From NCBI RefSeq assembly GCF_000337335.1, contig NZ_AOJN01000062.1, forward strand, positions 23,572 to 87,571: a stretch of 64,000 nucleotides of DNA, given 5' to 3'. Origin of the DNA: Halorubrum distributum JCM 10118 (lineage in GTDB: Archaea; Halobacteriota; Halobacteria; Halobacteriales; Haloferacaceae). Made by a program: the position numbers and the translations under genes. Positions 41,602 to 49,846 of the stretch are shown here, piece after piece. The notes under the pieces were generated by a model. The model worked only from the letters and a program-made list of their open reading frames with translations. It was not told where the DNA came from and made no database searches. Numbering within the stretch: position 1 is the first letter of the stretch; every line of letters begins with the position of its first letter.

Positions 41602-42934
41602 TCGCGTCGGTATCGTCCGCCTCGTCGGCGTCGCCCGCCTCGTCGGCGTCGCTCTCGTCGGCGTCGCTCTCGTCGGCGTCGCCCTCGTCGGCGTCGTCCG
41701 CGTCGCCGAACACCCCCAGCTCCGCGAGGCGGTCGATCTCGGCCTCCGAGTAGCCGTGCTCGCGGAACACCTCGCGGTTGTGTTCGCCGAGCAGCGGCGG
41801 CGGGAGTTCGAAGCCGCTCTCGGCGTTGCGAAACTTGAGCGGGTGTTCGATCACGGGCACCTCGCCGAGTTCGGGGTGGTCGATCTCGGTGATGGTGCCG
41901 CGGGCGTCGATCTGCTCACTGTTGAGCGCCTCCTCGACGCTGTACACCGGGCCCGCGGGGACGCCGGCGTCCTCGGCGATGACCTCGATCCACTCGTCGG
42001 TCGTCTTGTCGGCGAGCGTGGCCTCGATCTCGGCCTCGAGTTCGTCGAGGTGTTCCACGCGGTCGGCGTTCATCTCGAAGCGCTCGTCTGCGGGGAGGTC
42101 CGGTCGGTCGAGGGCCTCGCAGAGCTCGCCCCAGAGCTTCTCGTTGAGGATACAGATGTTGATGAACCCGTCCTTCGTCTCGAACGTCTGGTACGGGGCG
42201 AGGACGGGGTCTTTCGTCCCCATGCGCTTCGTCTCCTCGCCCGCGAACACCATGCCGGCCTGCTTGGTGAGCCACGGGAGGGTGGCCTCCAGCATCCCGA
42301 GGTCGATGTACTCGCCCTCGCCGGTCCGCTCCCTGCGGTAGAGGGCCGTCGTCGCGCCGAAGGCGGCCCACATCGCCGTGATCAGGTCCGTCATCGGCAG
42401 GCCGACCTTCACGGGCTGGCGGTCCGCCTCGCCGGTGACGCTCATGATCCCGCTCATCCCCTGAATGAGGAGGTCGTACCCGGACCGCTCGCGCCACGGA
42501 CCGGTCTGGCCGAACGCCGAGATCGCGAGGTATATCAGGTCGTCGTTGTGCTCGGACAGCGTGTCGTAGTCGACGTCGAGCCGCTCCGCGGTTCCCGGGC
42601 GGAAGTTCTGGATGAAGATGTCCGCCTCCTCGACGAGTTCATACAGCGCCTCCTTGGCGTCGTCGTTCTTCAGGTCGAGTTCGAGGCTCTTCTTCCCGTA
42701 GCTCAGCGTCCAGTAGTACGGCGACTCGCCCTTGATGAACGGCGGCCCGGAGTGGCGGACGGCGTCTCCGTAACCGGGCTGTTCGATCTTGACTACCTCC
42801 GCGCCCTGGTTCGCGAGCATCGCCGAGCAGAAGCCGCCGGTGACGAACGTCGAGAGGTCGAGGACAGTGACGCCGTCCAGGATCCGCCCGCTACCCGGGG
42901 AGCCCGCGGAGCCCGTGTCGTCGGTATCGGTCAT
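41591..42934 (-). CDS. CaiB/BaiF-family (class III) CoA-transferase
   Basis: 447 residues. VLDLSTFVTGGFCSAMLANQGAEVVKIEQPGYGDAVR is the N-terminal signature, with ELDLKNDDAKEAL near 78 and the catalytic Asp candidate in EYIDLGMLEATL (near 209). It moves CoA between carboxylic acids, activating a substrate for the downstream thiolase. The C-terminal 40 residues are a low-complexity DADES/DADEA repeat. A TetR-type palindrome lies about 60 bp upstream and a gaggtg Shine-Dalgarno-like stretch 7-12 nt before the ATG. Confidence 0.92.
   Translation of the reverse strand: MTDTDDTGSAGSPGSGRILDGVTVLDLSTFVTGGFCSAMLANQGAEVVKIEQPGYGDAVRHSGPPFIKGESPYYWTLSYGKKSLELDLKNDDAKEALYELVEEADIFIQNFRPGTAERLDVDYDTLSEHNDDLIYLAISAFGQTGPWRERSGYDLLIQGMSGIMSVTGEADRQPVKVGLPMTDLITAMWAAFGATTALYRRERTGEGEYIDLGMLEATLPWLTKQAGMVFAGEETKRMGTKDPVLAPYQTFETKDGFINICILNEKLWGELCEALDRPDLPADERFEMNADRVEHLDELEAEIEATLADKTTDEWIEVIAEDAGVPAGPVYSVEEALNSEQIDARGTITEIDHPELGEVPVIEHPLKFRNAESGFELPPPLLGEHNREVFREHGYSEAEIDRLAELGVFGDADDADEGDADESDADESDADEAGDADEADDTDANGD
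41619..41705. repeat. 15-bp coding repeats at the CoA-transferase C-terminus
   Basis: Repeated CTCGTCGGCGTCG units encode the acidic DADE/DADES tail. Copy number could vary between strains. The tail is outside the catalytic fold. Confidence 0.8.
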
Positions 42935-42987
42935 CCAACCACCTCGTCCGGAATTCGGAATCCTCTCATTGCTGTGTGTACGGTTTG

Positions 42988-43004
42988 CTTACCAGATGGT
43001 AAAA
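42988..43004. promoter_or_regulatory. Palindromic operator upstream of the CoA-transferase gene
   Basis: CTTACCAGATGGTAAA: half sites CTTAC and GTAAA with a 6-bp spacer, the same layout as the palindromes at 33.45 and 39.18 kb. It overlaps a TATA-like gttttacc on the minus strand that would give a 30-40 nt leader. Confidence 0.6.
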
Positions 43005-43123
43005 CTATCGGCGTCGACCGTGATATTTGGCGGTCCGGTGGAGTCAGACGGGACGATCCGGCGGTCGGGAGCCGACTGGCAGGACGAGTCGACGGGATAC
43101 CGGTCGTTGTTCGGGAGCCCCCC

Positions 43124-43145
43124 ACCCCTTCGTTTCGGGTGGAAC
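43124..43145 (-). promoter_or_regulatory. ORB element 1 (inverted)
   Basis: On the minus strand it reads GTTCCACCCGAAACG then AAGGGGT, with a G-rich run following. It differs from ORB 2 at a single base and points the opposite way. Confidence 0.85.
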
Positions 43146-43198
43146 CGCGTAAGCTGTCGGGGGGTGGGTCAGGTGTGTGAGGTCGATCCGGATCCTCT

Positions 43199-43310
43199 CA
43201 GATAATTCTGCGTTCAGATCTAAATAAAACAACCACAATAACTCTAATATATTCTAACAGGGATTGTCGAGGGTACTGTTCAAACCTTGTGGTAATAAAA
43301 CCACCGGTAC
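43199..43310. other. AT-rich duplex unwinding element
   Basis: The stretch around taaataaaacaacc, taatatattctaac and ggtaataaaacc is the most AT-rich in the neighbourhood and lies between the two inverted ORBs, where origin melting is expected. Confidence 0.75.
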
Positions 43311-43348
43311 CAAAATCCCGCCTCCCACCCCCACCACCCTGTTTCCTC

Positions 43349-43370
43349 GTTCCACCCGAAACAAAGGGGT
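43349..43370 (+). promoter_or_regulatory. ORB element 2
   Basis: GTTCCACCCGAAACA then AAGGGGT, followed by GTGTGGGGG. With ORB 1 it forms the inverted pair around the unwinding region. Confidence 0.85.
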
Positions 43371-43809
43371 GTGGGGGTCTCCCCGATCGAGTCGACTCGA
43401 CGGAGCCGAGAAACGAGGGGCGAAGCCCACGCGACGGAACCGCTGAACGGAACTGCCAGTCCGAGGACGGGTAGTCACGCCCGATCAAGACTCTGACGGA
43501 TAGGTCGTATTAGTGTCTGAAACCCGCCACACCGGCGTAGCCTTGTCAAAGAGACTCGAGATATCCACGCTCGTCGTTCCCATTCTCTCGACTACTTGAC
43601 CGGTTCGACTGTCCCGTCGATCGGTCCGAACCGCCTCTCGATCGCCGCGACATCTCGTGTGAGGGGGCCGTTTCAACTCCAGAGAGGAACACTTTTGTAC
43701 CGTCTCTTCATCTGGTTCGACTGTATCAACTGGACGTGGTCGGTCTCGAATCCGACCGCGAATGCGTATTTCGGGCGGGAGACGACGTCTCAAGCGATAT
43801 GACCGACCG

Positions 43810-43831
43810 TCTCCACCTGAAACAGAGGGGT
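43810..43831 (+). promoter_or_regulatory. ORB element 3, abutting orc1 start
   Basis: TCTCCACCTGAAACAG then AGGGGT ends 4 nt before the orc1 ATG at 43836. Orc1 binding here would also cover its own promoter/start region, suggesting autoregulation. Confidence 0.8.
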
Positions 43832-43835
43832 TCAC

Positions 43836-45779
43836 ATGGACGAAGGCGAACACACACCGCGGGCCGACGGCGGCATCGACCCGGACGACGGCGACGAATC
43901 GGACCACAGTAGCGACTCCGAGGACTCGTCGCCCAGTCGCTCTTCGACTCCCGACGCCGACGGCTTCGCTGTCAAGGGCTCCGAAACCGACGAGTCCGAG
44001 GACGGAGTTCCCGAAGCCGAGGTCCCCGAAGCCGAAGATCCCGAAGCCGAAGACCCTGACATCGAGGATTTCGATCCCGATGCTCCAACCGAAACGGGGG
44101 GCGACGGTTCGACTGAAGCCGACCCCGACGCTCTACCCGAAACGGGGGCCGACACGTCCGCCGAAGTTGAATCCGACCCCGATACCGCCCTCGACGTCGA
44201 AGACGGAACGAGTCACGATACGCCGGACGTCGAATCGATCGAATCGGACGCCGACACGCTTTCCCTCTCGACCGACGCTCGACCCGAAACGGCGGGGATC
44301 GACAACGGCGGTCGCGACCGGTCATCGCCCGACGTCGACTTCGACGGCGTCGTCCTCGACGACGACGAGGACAACCAGGGACTGTTCGACGACCTCCTCT
44401 CGGGCGAGCCGATCTTCGAGAACAAGGAGGTCCTCCGCCCCTCGTACACCCCGCACGAGCTCCCGCACCGCAACGACCAGATCAACCGGATGGCGACCAT
44501 CCTCGTCTCCGCGCTCCGCGGCGAGACCCCATCGAACATCCTGATCTACGGGAAGACGGGGACCGGAAAGACCGCCTCGGCGAAGTTCGTCTCTCAGGAG
44601 TTGGAGTCCACCTCCCAGAAGTACGACGTCCCCTGCGAGGTCGAGTACATCAACTGCGAGGTGACCGACACCCAGTACCGCGTCCTCGCCCAGCTCGCGA
44701 ACACGTTCATCGAGGAGAACCAGGCGGTGATCGCCGACCGGCTGGAGCGGCTCGAAGCCCTCCGGGAGGACGCGACGGACGCCGAGGACACGGCCGGTCG
44801 CGACGCGGCGGCCGCCCTGGCCGACACCGAGTTCGACTCGGTCGCCGAGCTCGACGACCGCATCGAGACGCTGGAGGACGACGCCGACGAGATGGAGGAG
44901 GTCCCGATGACGGGGTGGCCCACCGACCGCGTCTACTCGACGTTCTTCGAGGCGGTCGACTACCACGAGCGCGTGGTCGTGATCATGCTCGACGAGATCG
45001 ACAAGCTCGTCGAGAAGAGCGGCGACGACACCCTCTATAACCTCTCCCGGATGAACTCCGAGCTCGACCGCTCGCGCATCTCGATCATGGGCATCTCGAA
45101 CGACCTGAAGTTCACCGACTTCCTCGACCCCCGCGTCAAGTCGAGCCTCGGCGAGGAGGAGATAGTCTTCCCGCCGTACGACGCCAATCAGCTCCGCGAC
45201 ATCCTCCAGCACCGCGCCGACACCGCGTTCAAGCCCGACGCGCTCACCGACGACGTGATCCCGCTGTGCGCCGCGTTCGCCGCGCAGGAACACGGCGACG
45301 CGCGACGTGCGCTCGACCTCCTCCGCACCGCCGGCGAGCTCGCCGAGCGCTCGCAGGCCGAGATCGTCGCTGAGAAACACGTCCGGCAGGCGCAAGACAA
45401 GATCGAGCTCGATCGCGTCGTCGAGGTCGTCCGCACCCTCCCCACCCAGAGCAAGATCGTCCTGTTCGCCGTGATACTCCTCGAAAAGAACGGCGTCCAC
45501 AACATCAACACCGGCGAGGTGTTCAACATCTACAAGCGGCTCTGCGAGGAGATCGACGCCGACGTCCTGACCCAGCGGCGCGTCACCGACCTCATCAGCG
45601 AGCTCGACATGCTCGGGATCGTCAACGCGGTCGTCGTCTCGAAGGGCCGCTACGGCCGGACGAAGGAGATGGGCCTCTCCGTCCCCGTCGAGGAGACCGA
45701 GGCGGTGCTCCTCTCCGACTCCCGGCTCGGCGACATCGAGAACGCGCAGCCGTTCGTTCAGGCGCGGTTCGACAACTAA
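43836..45779 (+). CDS. orc1: Orc1/Cdc6 replication initiator
   Basis: 647 residues. The conserved protein starts near residue 178 (DNQGLFDDLLSGEPIFENKEVLRPSYTPHELPHR). Walker A YGKTGTGKTAS lies about 237-246, Walker B VVIMLDEIDKL about 382-392, sensor/arginine regions follow, and a C-terminal winged helix ends about 640. An acidic coiled insert (about 300-365) sits within the AAA+ domain. The first 175 residues are acidic, repetitive and disordered, an unusual extension whose DNA contains three ORB-like cores. A start further inside the frame cannot be excluded. It binds the adjacent ORBs to open oriC. Confidence 0.95.
   Translation: MDEGEHTPRADGGIDPDDGDESDHSSDSEDSSPSRSSTPDADGFAVKGSETDESEDGVPEAEVPEAEDPEAEDPDIEDFDPDAPTETGGDGSTEADPDALPETGADTSAEVESDPDTALDVEDGTSHDTPDVESIESDADTLSLSTDARPETAGIDNGGRDRSSPDVDFDGVVLDDDEDNQGLFDDLLSGEPIFENKEVLRPSYTPHELPHRNDQINRMATILVSALRGETPSNILIYGKTGTGKTASAKFVSQELESTSQKYDVPCEVEYINCEVTDTQYRVLAQLANTFIEENQAVIADRLERLEALREDATDAEDTAGRDAAAALADTEFDSVAELDDRIETLEDDADEMEEVPMTGWPTDRVYSTFFEAVDYHERVVVIMLDEIDKLVEKSGDDTLYNLSRMNSELDRSRISIMGISNDLKFTDFLDPRVKSSLGEEEIVFPPYDANQLRDILQHRADTAFKPDALTDDVIPLCAAFAAQEHGDARRALDLLRTAGELAERSQAEIVAEKHVRQAQDKIELDRVVEVVRTLPTQSKIVLFAVILLEKNGVHNINTGEVFNIYKRLCEEIDADVLTQRRVTDLISELDMLGIVNAVVVSKGRYGRTKEMGLSVPVEETEAVLLSDSRLGDIENAQPFVQARFDN
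44081..44300 (+). repeat. Three ORB-like cores inside the orc1 5' coding region
   Basis: CCAACCGAAACGGGGGG (near 44085), CTACCCGAAACGGGGG (near 44133) and CGACCCGAAACGGCGGGG (near 44280) keep the ACCCGAAAC and G-run pattern of the oriC ORBs, in the same orientation as ORB 2 and ORB 3. They encode PTETGG, LPETG and RPETAG in the disordered N-terminus. Confidence 0.5.
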
Positions 45780-45818
45780 GCCCAGTTCGACAACGGAGGC
45801 GCGCCGTCGAGGCGCTCA

Positions 45819-46955
45819 TTACGCCGCCGGCGGGGACGAACCGATGGGCGATTCCCCAGAAAGGCCGCTCTCCGTCGTCGCCGGGAGACCGTTCCCCACC
45901 GCACCCGCTATCGCCTCGTTCAGCTCCACCTGTCCCGTCGCGATCAGTCGGATGTACCCGAGATACGGGACTCGGAGCCGCGCGACCCCGTTCACCCACT
46001 CGGCCCTGACGGGCGGCGAGAGGCCGCTGGCCTGGTCGTAGGCGCCGTTGTTGTCGCCGAGGGTGATGTACCCGTCGTGGGGCGCCGGACAGTTGGCGAG
46101 CGACCCGCAGTCGACGGCGTTGTGGTGCTCGGGGTCGGCGCGGTCGTACCAGTTCTCGCCCTCGGTAACGTGGAACATGGCCCGGTGGATGATCGGCGAC
46201 CCGGTCCGCCCCGGGGGCGTGTATATCATCACCGAGCCGTAGGATCCGAACGTCCGGTAGTCGACCTCCTGGCCCACCTCGTGGGTGACGACGCCGACGC
46301 CGTTCTCGGCCGCGTCCGGCGCGAGCCGGCCGGGCTCGGTGACAAACACGAGGTCGCCGACCTGCATGTTCGGCTCCATGCTTCCCGACTCGACGGCGAC
46401 CATCGGCGGCCACACGCCGCTGACGCCGAACAGCAGGAGGCCGACGAGGAGGACGACGGCGACGCTCGCGAGCATCTCCCGGATCCACATCAGCGCGCCC
46501 TCCCGGTCGTGACGGAACCGGTATATCAGCGACTCGTCCGCCGTCGTCCCCGCCGTCGTCTCCGCCGTCTCGAACCCGGGATCCCCTACCGATTCAGGTG
46601 TGGTCTCCGCGTCGCTCCCAGCATCGAATTCGCCGGACTCAGCGGACTCGTCTGCTTCCCCGGGTGATTCGGGCTCGTCCCCGAGGTCGACTTCGCGGTC
46701 GGTATCGGCTTCGTCGCCCGGTCCACCCGAGGCCACGCGGTCGGGTTCGTCTGGAAGCTCGTCGTCCGACCCGTCGAGAACCTCGTCGTCCGACCCGTCG
46801 AGAACCTCGTCGTCCGACCCGTCGAGAACCTCGTCGTCCGACCCACCGAGAATCTCGTCGTCCGACCTTTCGGAAGTCGCCTCAGACTGGTCTTCGGCCC
46901 GCTCGTCTCGACCGGCCGACCCGTCGGTGTCCGTCGGCCGATCCCCTTCGTCCAT
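45819..46955 (-). CDS. sec11: Signal peptidase I, archaeal Sec11 type
   Basis: 378 residues. The acidic N-terminal extension (about 1-150) includes four GSDDEVLD-like repeats. A transmembrane helix (about 160-182) precedes the S26B catalytic domain: Ser in VESGSMEPN (about 190) and His in PIIHRAMF (about 257, replacing the bacterial Lys), with conserved Asp in LGDNNGAYD (about 300). It cleaves secretory signal peptides at the outer membrane face. Convergent with orc1. Confidence 0.92.
   Translation of the reverse strand: MDEGDRPTDTDGSAGRDERAEDQSEATSERSDDEILGGSDDEVLDGSDDEVLDGSDDEVLDGSDDELPDEPDRVASGGPGDEADTDREVDLGDEPESPGEADESAESGEFDAGSDAETTPESVGDPGFETAETTAGTTADESLIYRFRHDREGALMWIREMLASVAVVLLVGLLLFGVSGVWPPMVAVESGSMEPNMQVGDLVFVTEPGRLAPDAAENGVGVVTHEVGQEVDYRTFGSYGSVMIYTPPGRTGSPIIHRAMFHVTEGENWYDRADPEHHNAVDCGSLANCPAPHDGYITLGDNNGAYDQASGLSPPVRAEWVNGVARLRVPYLGYIRLIATGQVELNEAIAGAVGNGLPATTESGLSGESPIGSSPPAA
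46758..46860. repeat. 24-bp in-frame repeat, four copies, in sec11
   Basis: Units CTCGTCGTCCGACCCGTCGA at 46758, 46782, 46806 and 46830 encode the eight-residue GSDDEVLD repeat in the cytoplasmic acidic tail. High identity suggests recent expansion or copy-number variation. Confidence 0.9.
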
Positions 46956-47087
46956 TAGGTCGCCTTTGGGGAGTTCCGTTCATAAGCTTCCGGGTCGCGC
47001 GGGCTCCGGCCTCGCTCGCGACGCTGCCCGCCGGCCCCGGCCGACGCCTCCGGAACGGTTTTGCCCGCGACCCCCCTTTCGGGTATC

Positions 47088-48701
47088 GTGCCGCTGGAGT
47101 CGAACGCCCGGATCGCCAAAGCCCTCGCCGAGCGCGGCTACAACGCCGAGCGCGAGGCGGTCACCCTGCTCGCGGGCGCGCCCGATCCGACCGCCGCCGT
47201 CGCGGCCGCCGTCGATCGCGCCCCCGACGACGCCCTCCGGATCACCGCCGATCACGTCCGCGAGGCGATCGGCGACACCGACAGATCGGCCGCCTCTCCG
47301 GACGAACCCGGACAATCTCCAGTCGAAACAGAGGGGTCTTCAGGTCCGGATTCGGGCGAGATCGAATCGGGTCCCGAGTCGGCGGTCGGCGACTCCGGCC
47401 CCTCGTCTGCCGGCCCCGACTCCGCTCGAAATCACGACCGCTCCTCCGTCGACGCCGACAGTTCCCGGGACGCGGACTCCCCTCGGAACCCCGACCTGCG
47501 CGACATAGAGGTCGGCAACGACATGACCGGGCGCAGCACCGGGACCGGCGAGTACGCCGACTTCGTCACGACGTTCCGCGACCGCTACGAGCGCCTCTCG
47601 AAGATCCTCCGCGGGCGCGTCAACCACCGGCCCGCCGAGGCGATCGCGGACATGCCGGGCGGGAGCGACGCCGCGATGATCGGCCTCGTCAACGACGTGC
47701 GCTCCACGAAGTCCGGCCACTGGCTGATCGAGTTGGAGGACACCACCGGAACCTTCCCCGCCCTCGTGATGAAGGACAAGGGCCTCGCCGACGTCGTCGA
47801 CGAGATCCTGCTGGACGAGTGCGTCGCCGTCGAGGGGACGCTCGCGGACGACGCCGGCATCCTCTTCGCGGACTCGCTCCACTTCCCGGACGTCCCCCGC
47901 ACCCATCACCCCGGGGGGGCCGACCGCCACGTTCAGGCCGCGCTGATCTCGGACGTCCACGTCGGCAGCGACGAGTTCATGGCCGACGCGTGGCACTCCT
48001 TCACCGACTGGCTCCACACGCCCGAGGCCGACCCCGTGGAGTACCTGCTGCTCGCGGGCGACATGGTCGAGGGCGTCGGCGTCTACCCCGATCAGGACGA
48101 GGAGCTCGACATCGTCGACATCTACGAGCAGTACGAGGCGTTCGCGGAACACCTCAAGGAGGTGCCCGCGGACACCGAGGTCGTGATGATCCCGGGCAAC
48201 CACGACGCGGTCCGCCTGGCCGAGCCGCAGCCCGGGTTCGACGACGAGATCCGGGAGATTTTGGACGTCCACGACGCTCGGATCGTCTCGAATCCGGCCA
48301 CGGTCTCCGTCGAGGGGGTCGAGGTGCTGATGTACCACGGCGTCTCGCTCGACGAGGTGATCGCCGAGCTCCCCGAGGAGAAGGCGAGCTACGACGAGCC
48401 CCACAAGGCGATGTACCAGCTGTTGAAGAAGCGCCACGTCGCGCCCCAGTTCGGCGGCCACACCCGCGTCGCGCCGGAGGAGCGCGACTACCTCGTGATG
48501 GAGGACGTGCCCGACGTGTTCCACACCGGCCACGTCCACAAGCTCGGCTGGGGGAAGTACCACAACGTGCTCGCGGTCAACTCCGGCTGCTGGCAGGCCC
48601 AGACCGACTTCCAGAAGTCCGTCAACATCGACCCCGACGCCGGCTACGCGCCGATCCTCGACCTCGACACCCTCGACATGACCGTCCGGAAGTTCTCGTA
48701 G
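47088..48701 (+). CDS. polB: DNA polymerase D small subunit (DP1)
   Basis: 537 residues. The N-terminal helical domain (PLESNARIAKALAERGYNAEREAVTLL) is followed by an acidic linker, an OB-fold and a calcineurin-type phosphoesterase: ISDVHVG (about 286), GDMVEG (about 324), PGNHD (about 371), GHTRV (about 456), GHVHKLG (about 481). These are the Mre11-like 3'-5' exonuclease residues. GTG 47088 is the family start; an upstream TTG is rejected. An ORB sits in the linker-coding DNA. The large subunit is not in the window. Confidence 0.94.
   Translation: MPLESNARIAKALAERGYNAEREAVTLLAGAPDPTAAVAAAVDRAPDDALRITADHVREAIGDTDRSAASPDEPGQSPVETEGSSGPDSGEIESGPESAVGDSGPSSAGPDSARNHDRSSVDADSSRDADSPRNPDLRDIEVGNDMTGRSTGTGEYADFVTTFRDRYERLSKILRGRVNHRPAEAIADMPGGSDAAMIGLVNDVRSTKSGHWLIELEDTTGTFPALVMKDKGLADVVDEILLDECVAVEGTLADDAGILFADSLHFPDVPRTHHPGGADRHVQAALISDVHVGSDEFMADAWHSFTDWLHTPEADPVEYLLLAGDMVEGVGVYPDQDEELDIVDIYEQYEAFAEHLKEVPADTEVVMIPGNHDAVRLAEPQPGFDDEIREILDVHDARIVSNPATVSVEGVEVLMYHGVSLDEVIAELPEEKASYDEPHKAMYQLLKKRHVAPQFGGHTRVAPEERDYLVMEDVPDVFHTGHVHKLGWGKYHNVLAVNSGCWQAQTDFQKSVNIDPDAGYAPILDLDTLDMTVRKFS
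47316..47337 (+). promoter_or_regulatory. ORB element inside polD small-subunit gene
   Basis: TCTCCAGTCGAAACAG then AGGGGT nearly matches ORB 3 (18-20 of 22 positions) and has the same orientation. It lies in the disordered linker-coding region, 3.5 kb from oriC. Confidence 0.65.
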
Positions 48702-48719
48702 TACCCCACCGGCGGCGCG

Positions 48720-49352
48720 TCAGCGACCGATCTCCACCCGCCCGCTCGTCGCGTCGTTGAGGCGCTCCCGGAGCTCCTCGACCTCGGCGACCGGCACCCG
48801 GAGGTCGAACCGGACGCGCTCGCCGTAGTCGGCGTCGAACTCGACGCCCGTCGACTCGATCACGCCCCGGACCGTCCCCGAGTCGTCGTACTCGGTCTCG
48901 ACGACGAGGCTCCGGTGCGGCCGCTCCTCCAGCACCCCGGCCGCGTCGACGCCGTCTTTCACCGCGCGCGAGTAGGCGCGCGCGAGTCCCCCGACCCCGA
49001 GGTTCGTCCCGCCGTAGTACCGCGTCACCACCGCGACGACGTTCCGGACCTCGCGCTGCTGGAGGACGTTCAGCGCGGGCTTGCCCGCCGAGCCGGTCGG
49101 CTCGCCGTCGTCCGAGGAGTACTCCCTGAGCATCGGCTCCGAGCCCGGCGCCCGCTCGGAGGGCTCGCCCGCGGGAACCCGGTACGCGGGCACGTTGTGG
49201 GTCGCGTCGGCGTACTCGCCCCGAACTTCCTCGACGAACGACTCCGCCGCCTCGACCGTGTCGACGGGGGCGACGTGGCCGAGGAACTCGGAGCCCTGGA
49301 CCTCGAACCGCGCGGTCGCGCGCTCGGCCACCGTCCGGTACGCGTCCGTCAC
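48720..49352 (-). CDS. IMPACT/YigZ family protein
   Basis: 210 residues with the UPF0029 N-terminal domain: SEFLGHVAPVDTVEAAESFVEEV, ATHNVPAYRV, SSDDGEPTGSAGKPALNVL and YYGGTNLGVGGLARAYSRAV. A C-terminal DUF1949-like domain follows. Bacterial and eukaryotic relatives act in translation stress control (Gcn2 competition); the archaeal role is unclear. GTG 49352 overlaps the stop of the upstream membrane gene (GTGA). It follows polD1 convergently. Confidence 0.9.
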   Translation of the reverse strand: MTDAYRTVAERATARFEVQGSEFLGHVAPVDTVEAAESFVEEVRGEYADATHNVPAYRVPAGEPSERAPGSEPMLREYSSDDGEPTGSAGKPALNVLQQREVRNVVAVVTRYYGGTNLGVGGLARAYSRAVKDGVDAAGVLEERPHRSLVVETEYDDSGTVRGVIESTGVEFDADYGERVRFDLRVPVAEVEELRERLNDATSGRVEIGR

Positions 49353-49846
49353 GGCGCTCCCTCCTCGGCTTCGTTCCGTCCCTTCTCGTCCGGTTCGCCC
49401 TCGCGCCGCCGCGCGACGGCGACGCTCGTCGGCGGCGCGAGCCGGTACAGCCCGAGGAAGGCGCCGACCCCGACGACCTCGACGATCACCGCCGCGACCG
49501 CCAGCGGCTCCGCCGCGAGCGCGGCGGCCGCGTCGCCCCCGTGCCACGCGAGGAATCCGCCGAGGAACGCCCCGAGGGTCCCCGCGCCGAGCGCGTACAG
49601 CCGCCGGTACTCGCCGCCCCGCAGCGTCGCGACGGCGACCGCGGCCGCGAGCGCGCTCCCGGCGACGAAGAAGTAGGGGCGCGCGTCCGGCGGGGATCCG
49701 AGGCGCGGCCACGCCCACAGCAGGTGGACCGCCGCGGCGATGGCCGCTGTCTGGATGGCAATTCCACGGAGCAGGCGCTTCTTCGGCGTGTTTCGCCCGG
49801 AAACATCCGAGTCAGAGCCGTCGTTCATCTCGTCACCCGCGCTCAC
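49349..49846 (-). CDS. Multi-helix membrane protein, unknown
   Basis: 165 residues with four hydrophobic helices between an acidic N-terminus and a charged C-terminal tail (ARRREGEPDEKGRNEAEEGAP). GTG 49846 overlaps the stop of the upstream PspAB-like gene (GTGA), matching the coupling used elsewhere in this window; ATG 49828 is the alternative start. No family recognised. Confidence 0.65.
   Translation of the reverse strand: MSAGDEMNDGSDSDVSGRNTPKKRLLRGIAIQTAAIAAAVHLLWAWPRLGSPPDARPYFFVAGSALAAAVAVATLRGGEYRRLYALGAGTLGAFLGGFLAWHGGDAAAALAAEPLAVAAVIVEVVGVGAFLGLYRLAPPTSVAVARRREGEPDEKGRNEAEEGAP

Larger units (their letters stand above)
43100..43835. other. oriC: Chromosomal replication origin (oriC1-type)
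   Basis: A gene-free stretch between the CoA-transferase operon and orc1/cdc6. It has two inverted ORBs (43124-43145 and 43349-43370) flanking an AT-rich unwinding region, and a third ORB at 43810-43831 abutting orc1. G-rich runs next to both inner ORBs (CCCCCCACCCC and GTGTGGGGG) are typical of haloarchaeal ORB flanks. The gene order downstream (orc1, signal peptidase, PolD small subunit) matches the primary origin of Haloferax volcanii as I recall it. Confidence 0.88.

Noticed and set aside
42935..43100. Small gene between the CoA-transferase and oriC
   Set aside because: Short frames have no coding bias or conserved pattern; the region is promoter and operator DNA.
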